Positions 13,563-15,611 of a DNA stretch of 15,611 bases are shown here, in pieces. The translations under genes were made by a program, and so were the position numbers. The notes below the pieces were generated by a model. It was not told the DNA's origin. It saw only the letters and a list, made by a program, of their open reading frames with translations, and ran no database searches. The DNA is from an uncultured Allofournierella sp. Lineage in GTDB: Bacteria; Bacillota; Clostridia; Oscillospirales; Ruminococcaceae. The stretch is taken from contig CALWNE010000060.1 of assembly GCA_944382705.1 (NCBI GenBank), positions 1 through 15,611 of the forward strand, given 5' to 3'. Within the stretch, counting starts at the first letter, position 1, and each line of letters begins with the position of its first letter.

Positions 13563-14486
13563 ATGGACAAATTTGAGTTTTTAGTTAAAGATGAGCATCA
13601 GGGTGAGCGTCTGGACCGCTTTTTGACCCAGGCGCTTGTCCAGGTCTCACGCAGTGCTGTTCAGCAGATGCTGGAACAGCAACTTGTTCGGGTCAATGGG
13701 GTTTTTGTGAGCAAAAACTATAAGCTGCGAACAGGGGACTGCATCCAAGGAGAACAGCCGGAGCCGGAGCCTTTGGACGCCATACCGCAAGATATTCCTG
13801 TGGATATTGTGTATGAAGATGAGCATCTTTTGGTAGTAAATAAACCCAAAGGAATGGTGGTACATCCAGCACCGGGAAATCCCGATGGAACATTAGTCAA
13901 TGCATTGCTGTATCATTGTTCTGGAAGGCTTTCAAGCATTGGCGGAGTAGTTCGTCCAGGTATTGTGCATCGGATTGATAAAGATACCAGTGGTTTGTTG
14001 GTGGTAGCAAAAGACGATGTAACTCACAACGGGCTGTCAGAGCAGATGTCTGTACACAGCATTCATCGGTTGTATCACACGGTCGTGTATGGCTGTGTAA
14101 AGCAGTCGGAAGGCTATGTGGAAGGTTTTATCGGAAGACATCCGAACGATCGAAAAAAGATGGCAGTGGTGCAGAATGGGGGAAAGTATGCCTACACCGC
14201 CTACCGTTTGCTGGAAAATGGCAAAGGTTTTTCTTATCTGGAATGTAAATTGAAAACAGGAAGAACACATCAAATTCGCGTTCACATGGCCAGTGTAGGG
14301 CATCCTGTGGCAGGAGATCCTGTTTACGGACCTAAAAATGTAATTAAAAAATTGCAGGGACAGTGCCTCCACGCCAAAACACTAGGCTTTATTCACCCAA
14401 TCAGCCAACAATACATGGAGTTTGATAGTGCGCTGCCAGACTATTTTACAGACTTCTTAAAAAGTATCAGAAAGGAGCAGGTATGA
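13563..14486 (+). CDS. RluA-family (RluD-type) 23S rRNA pseudouridine synthase
   Basis: RluA-family enzymes isomerise uridines in structured RNA; RluD-type members modify helix 69 of 23S rRNA. The 307-residue product has an N-terminal S4 domain (about 12-75; RLDRFLTQALVQVSRSAVQ, VRVNGVFVSKNYKLRTGD) and the catalytic domain. The latter has HRIDKDTSGLLVVAKD, with catalytic Asp at D139, and the C-terminal GRTHQIRVHMASVGHPVAGD motif. It has the architecture of E. coli RluD and Bacillus YlyB, which also lies next to lspA. The exact target uridine cannot be read from sequence, so I give no symbol. The ATG at 13563 has a modest AGGA 10 bases upstream. The stop overlaps the next start as ATGA. Confidence 0.94.
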   Translation: MDKFEFLVKDEHQGERLDRFLTQALVQVSRSAVQQMLEQQLVRVNGVFVSKNYKLRTGDCIQGEQPEPEPLDAIPQDIPVDIVYEDEHLLVVNKPKGMVVHPAPGNPDGTLVNALLYHCSGRLSSIGGVVRPGIVHRIDKDTSGLLVVAKDDVTHNGLSEQMSVHSIHRLYHTVVYGCVKQSEGYVEGFIGRHPNDRKKMAVVQNGGKYAYTAYRLLENGKGFSYLECKLKTGRTHQIRVHMASVGHPVAGDPVYGPKNVIKKLQGQCLHAKTLGFIHPISQQYMEFDSALPDYFTDFLKSIRKEQV

Positions 14487-15301
14487 TTCAGTCTTTAAAA
14501 GATATCTTGATTGTATGTGATTTGGATCATACCTTGCTGACCGCACAAGAGGAAATGCTCCCCTGTAATAAGGCTACCATCCAGCTGTTCTGTGCCTTGG
14601 GTGGGCGTTTTACGGTAGCGTCTGATCGCAGTGCAGCCTCTATTAAGTTGGCCTTAGGCGATCTTAAACTTTCCTGTCCTGCTATTGTGGCCAGCGGAGC
14701 CTCATTGTACGACATGAATGACGGAGAGACTGTACCGATAGGCCAATTGGATGCAGAAAAATCTGTGATGCAAATGGCGGAGCTTATGCAGCGCTTCCCT
14801 GAAGTAGGGGTAGAGGTGTTCACACAAGATGGTGCAGTATGGGTGGTGCAGGCAAACCGCTATACCCATATGCAGCTGAGATTAGAAAATATAGGATATG
14901 GGTTACTGGGGGCTGAAAACATTCGAGCAGACTGGGCAAAAATCAGTTTGACAGCACACCCGGCAACACTTGCAAAAGTGCAGGAGTATTTGAATACCAC
15001 ACATTGGAATGAGATGCACATGCAATATTCCAGTGCTGCTGTGTTGGAGTTACTGCCTGCAAAGGTCAACAAAGGAATCGCCCTGCGGCATTTATGCAAG
15101 CAGGAGTTTATTCCCATTGAGCATACCATTGCCATTGGGGATTATTACAGCGATTTGCCGCTGATGCAGGCGGCAGGCAGCGCAGTTGCTGTGGGCAATG
15201 CGCCGCAGGAAGTGAAACAAGCAGCAAAGAAAATTGTTTCAAATTGTATGGATGGTGGAGTAGGAGAGTATATTTACGCTCTAATCAAACACTACACCTA
15301 A
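14483..15301 (+). CDS. HAD-superfamily hydrolase, Cof/class IIB type
   Basis: The 272-residue protein has the four HAD motifs. These are DLDHTLL with nucleophile D13 and acid/base D15, ASDRS with S47 (motif II), VNKG with K197 (motif III) and GDYYSDLPLM with D220 and D224 (motif IV, Ser where Asn is usual). The C2B cap region lies between about 80 and 190, typical of Cof-type phosphatases that act on sugar phosphates, nucleotides or flavin precursors. The substrate cannot be predicted. The start ATG overlaps the rluD-like stop (ATGA) and follows AAAGGAG (14471-14477), so translation is likely coupled. A transketolase gene follows after 17 bases; a link to sugar phosphates is possible but unproven. 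Confidence 0.9.
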   Translation: MIQSLKDILIVCDLDHTLLTAQEEMLPCNKATIQLFCALGGRFTVASDRSAASIKLALGDLKLSCPAIVASGASLYDMNDGETVPIGQLDAEKSVMQMAELMQRFPEVGVEVFTQDGAVWVVQANRYTHMQLRLENIGYGLLGAENIRADWAKISLTAHPATLAKVQEYLNTTHWNEMHMQYSSAAVLELLPAKVNKGIALRHLCKQEFIPIEHTIAIGDYYSDLPLMQAAGSAVAVGNAPQEVKQAAKKIVSNCMDGGVGEYIYALIKHYT

Positions 15302-15318
15302 TCAACTGGGAGGACACA

Positions 15319-15611
15319 ATGGAAAAAACAACTCTGATGGAATTAGCGCGTAAGGCAAATTTGGTGCGTCAGGGCGTTATCGAAGCTGTATTTTGCGCAC
15401 AGTCTGGTCATCCGGGTGGATCTTTGTCGATTTCGGATACCTTAACCTATCTGTATGAAATGCAGATGCGGGTAGATGCCCAAAATCCCAAATGGGAAGG
15501 GCGTGATCGCTTGGTGCTTTCTAAGGGACACACCTGCCCGGCACTGTATTCTGTATTGGCACAGAAGGGATTCTTTGATGCTGCCGAATTGAAAAAATTC
15601 CGTCATGTGGG
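15319..15611 (+). CDS. Transketolase, N-terminal subunit (3' end outside window)
   Basis: The open frame runs off the right edge after 97 complete codons. The visible part begins MEKTTLMELARKANLVRQGV and contains SGHPGGSLSISDTLTYLY and DRLVLSKGHTCPALYSVLAQ. This matches the thiamine-diphosphate-binding half of transketolase in the split, two-subunit form found in many Clostridia and Archaea; single-chain enzymes usually read SGHPGAPMG at this place. Transketolase exchanges two-carbon units in the non-oxidative pentose phosphate pathway. The ATG at 15319 has GGGAGG five bases upstream and lies 17 bases after the HAD gene, so it is probably in the same operon. The C-terminal subunit gene is expected just beyond the window. 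Confidence 0.92.
   Translation, partial: MEKTTLMELARKANLVRQGVIEAVFCAQSGHPGGSLSISDTLTYLYEMQMRVDAQNPKWEGRDRLVLSKGHTCPALYSVLAQKGFFDAAELKKFRHV

Noticed and set aside
14483..15301. HAD protein as a sucrose- or mannosyl-phosphate phosphatase tied to the transketolase
   Set aside because: The motifs only show a Cof-type HAD fold; nothing visible sets the substrate, so no specific function is called.
1..15611. CRISPR arrays, transposons, phage genes, toxin-antitoxin pairs, tRNA or rRNA genes, large repeats
   Set aside because: I looked in the gaps and found no repeat-spacer pattern, transposase, cloverleaf or other sign. The genes are tightly packed housekeeping types with uniform style.

Overview
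The window is about 15.6 kb of chromosome in which every recognisable gene lies on the + strand. It looks like a low-to-mid GC Firmicute of the Clostridia, probably near the Oscillospiraceae/Ruminococcaceae. The reasons are the gene order miaB - ylbF family - mutS - mutL - miaA, the sepF - ylmH - divIVA - lspA - rluD block, an endonuclease-type MutL with no MutH, purine-rich Shine-Dalgarno sites, many TTG/GTG starts and a split-type transketolase. The genus is a guess; no rRNA or other marker is present.

Layout. (1) 2-1828 is the last two thirds of uvrA (nucleotide excision repair), entering from the left edge. (2) 1829-2035 is non-coding, with two hairpins followed by a good sigma-A-type promoter. 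(3) 2036-10725 appears to be one operon: miaB (TTG start), a small YlbF-family gene with a cysteine-rich tail, a hairpin, mutS (GTG), mutL, miaA (TTG, overlapping mutL) and a HlyD-like membrane-anchored adaptor (overlapping miaA). (4) 10726-10958 is non-coding, with a weak dyad and a near-consensus promoter. (5) 10959 to the right edge is a second tight operon: sepF, ylmH (GTG, overlapping sepF), divIVA, lspA (GTG), an RluA/RluD-type pseudouridine synthase, a HAD phosphatase (ATGA overlap) and the first 97 codons of a transketolase N-terminal subunit.

Function. The first operon joins mismatch repair (MutS finds the mismatch, MutL nicks) with both enzymes of ms2i6A37 tRNA modification (MiaA adds the isopentenyl group, MiaB the methylthio group). 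Between them is a member of the family that includes the Fe-S RNase Y regulators of Bacillus. The second operon joins Z-ring assembly (SepF), a ribosome-linked S4 protein (YlmH), polar/septal scaffolding (DivIVA), lipoprotein maturation (LspA) and rRNA pseudouridylation.

This is mainly a conserved housekeeping region. I see no CRISPR array, transposase, phage gene, toxin-antitoxin pair, tRNA or rRNA. No undescribed system stands out. The items most worth a second look are the Cys-rich YlbF tail, the uvrA-miaB hairpin pair, the hairpin before mutS and the HlyD-like protein with no partner transporter.
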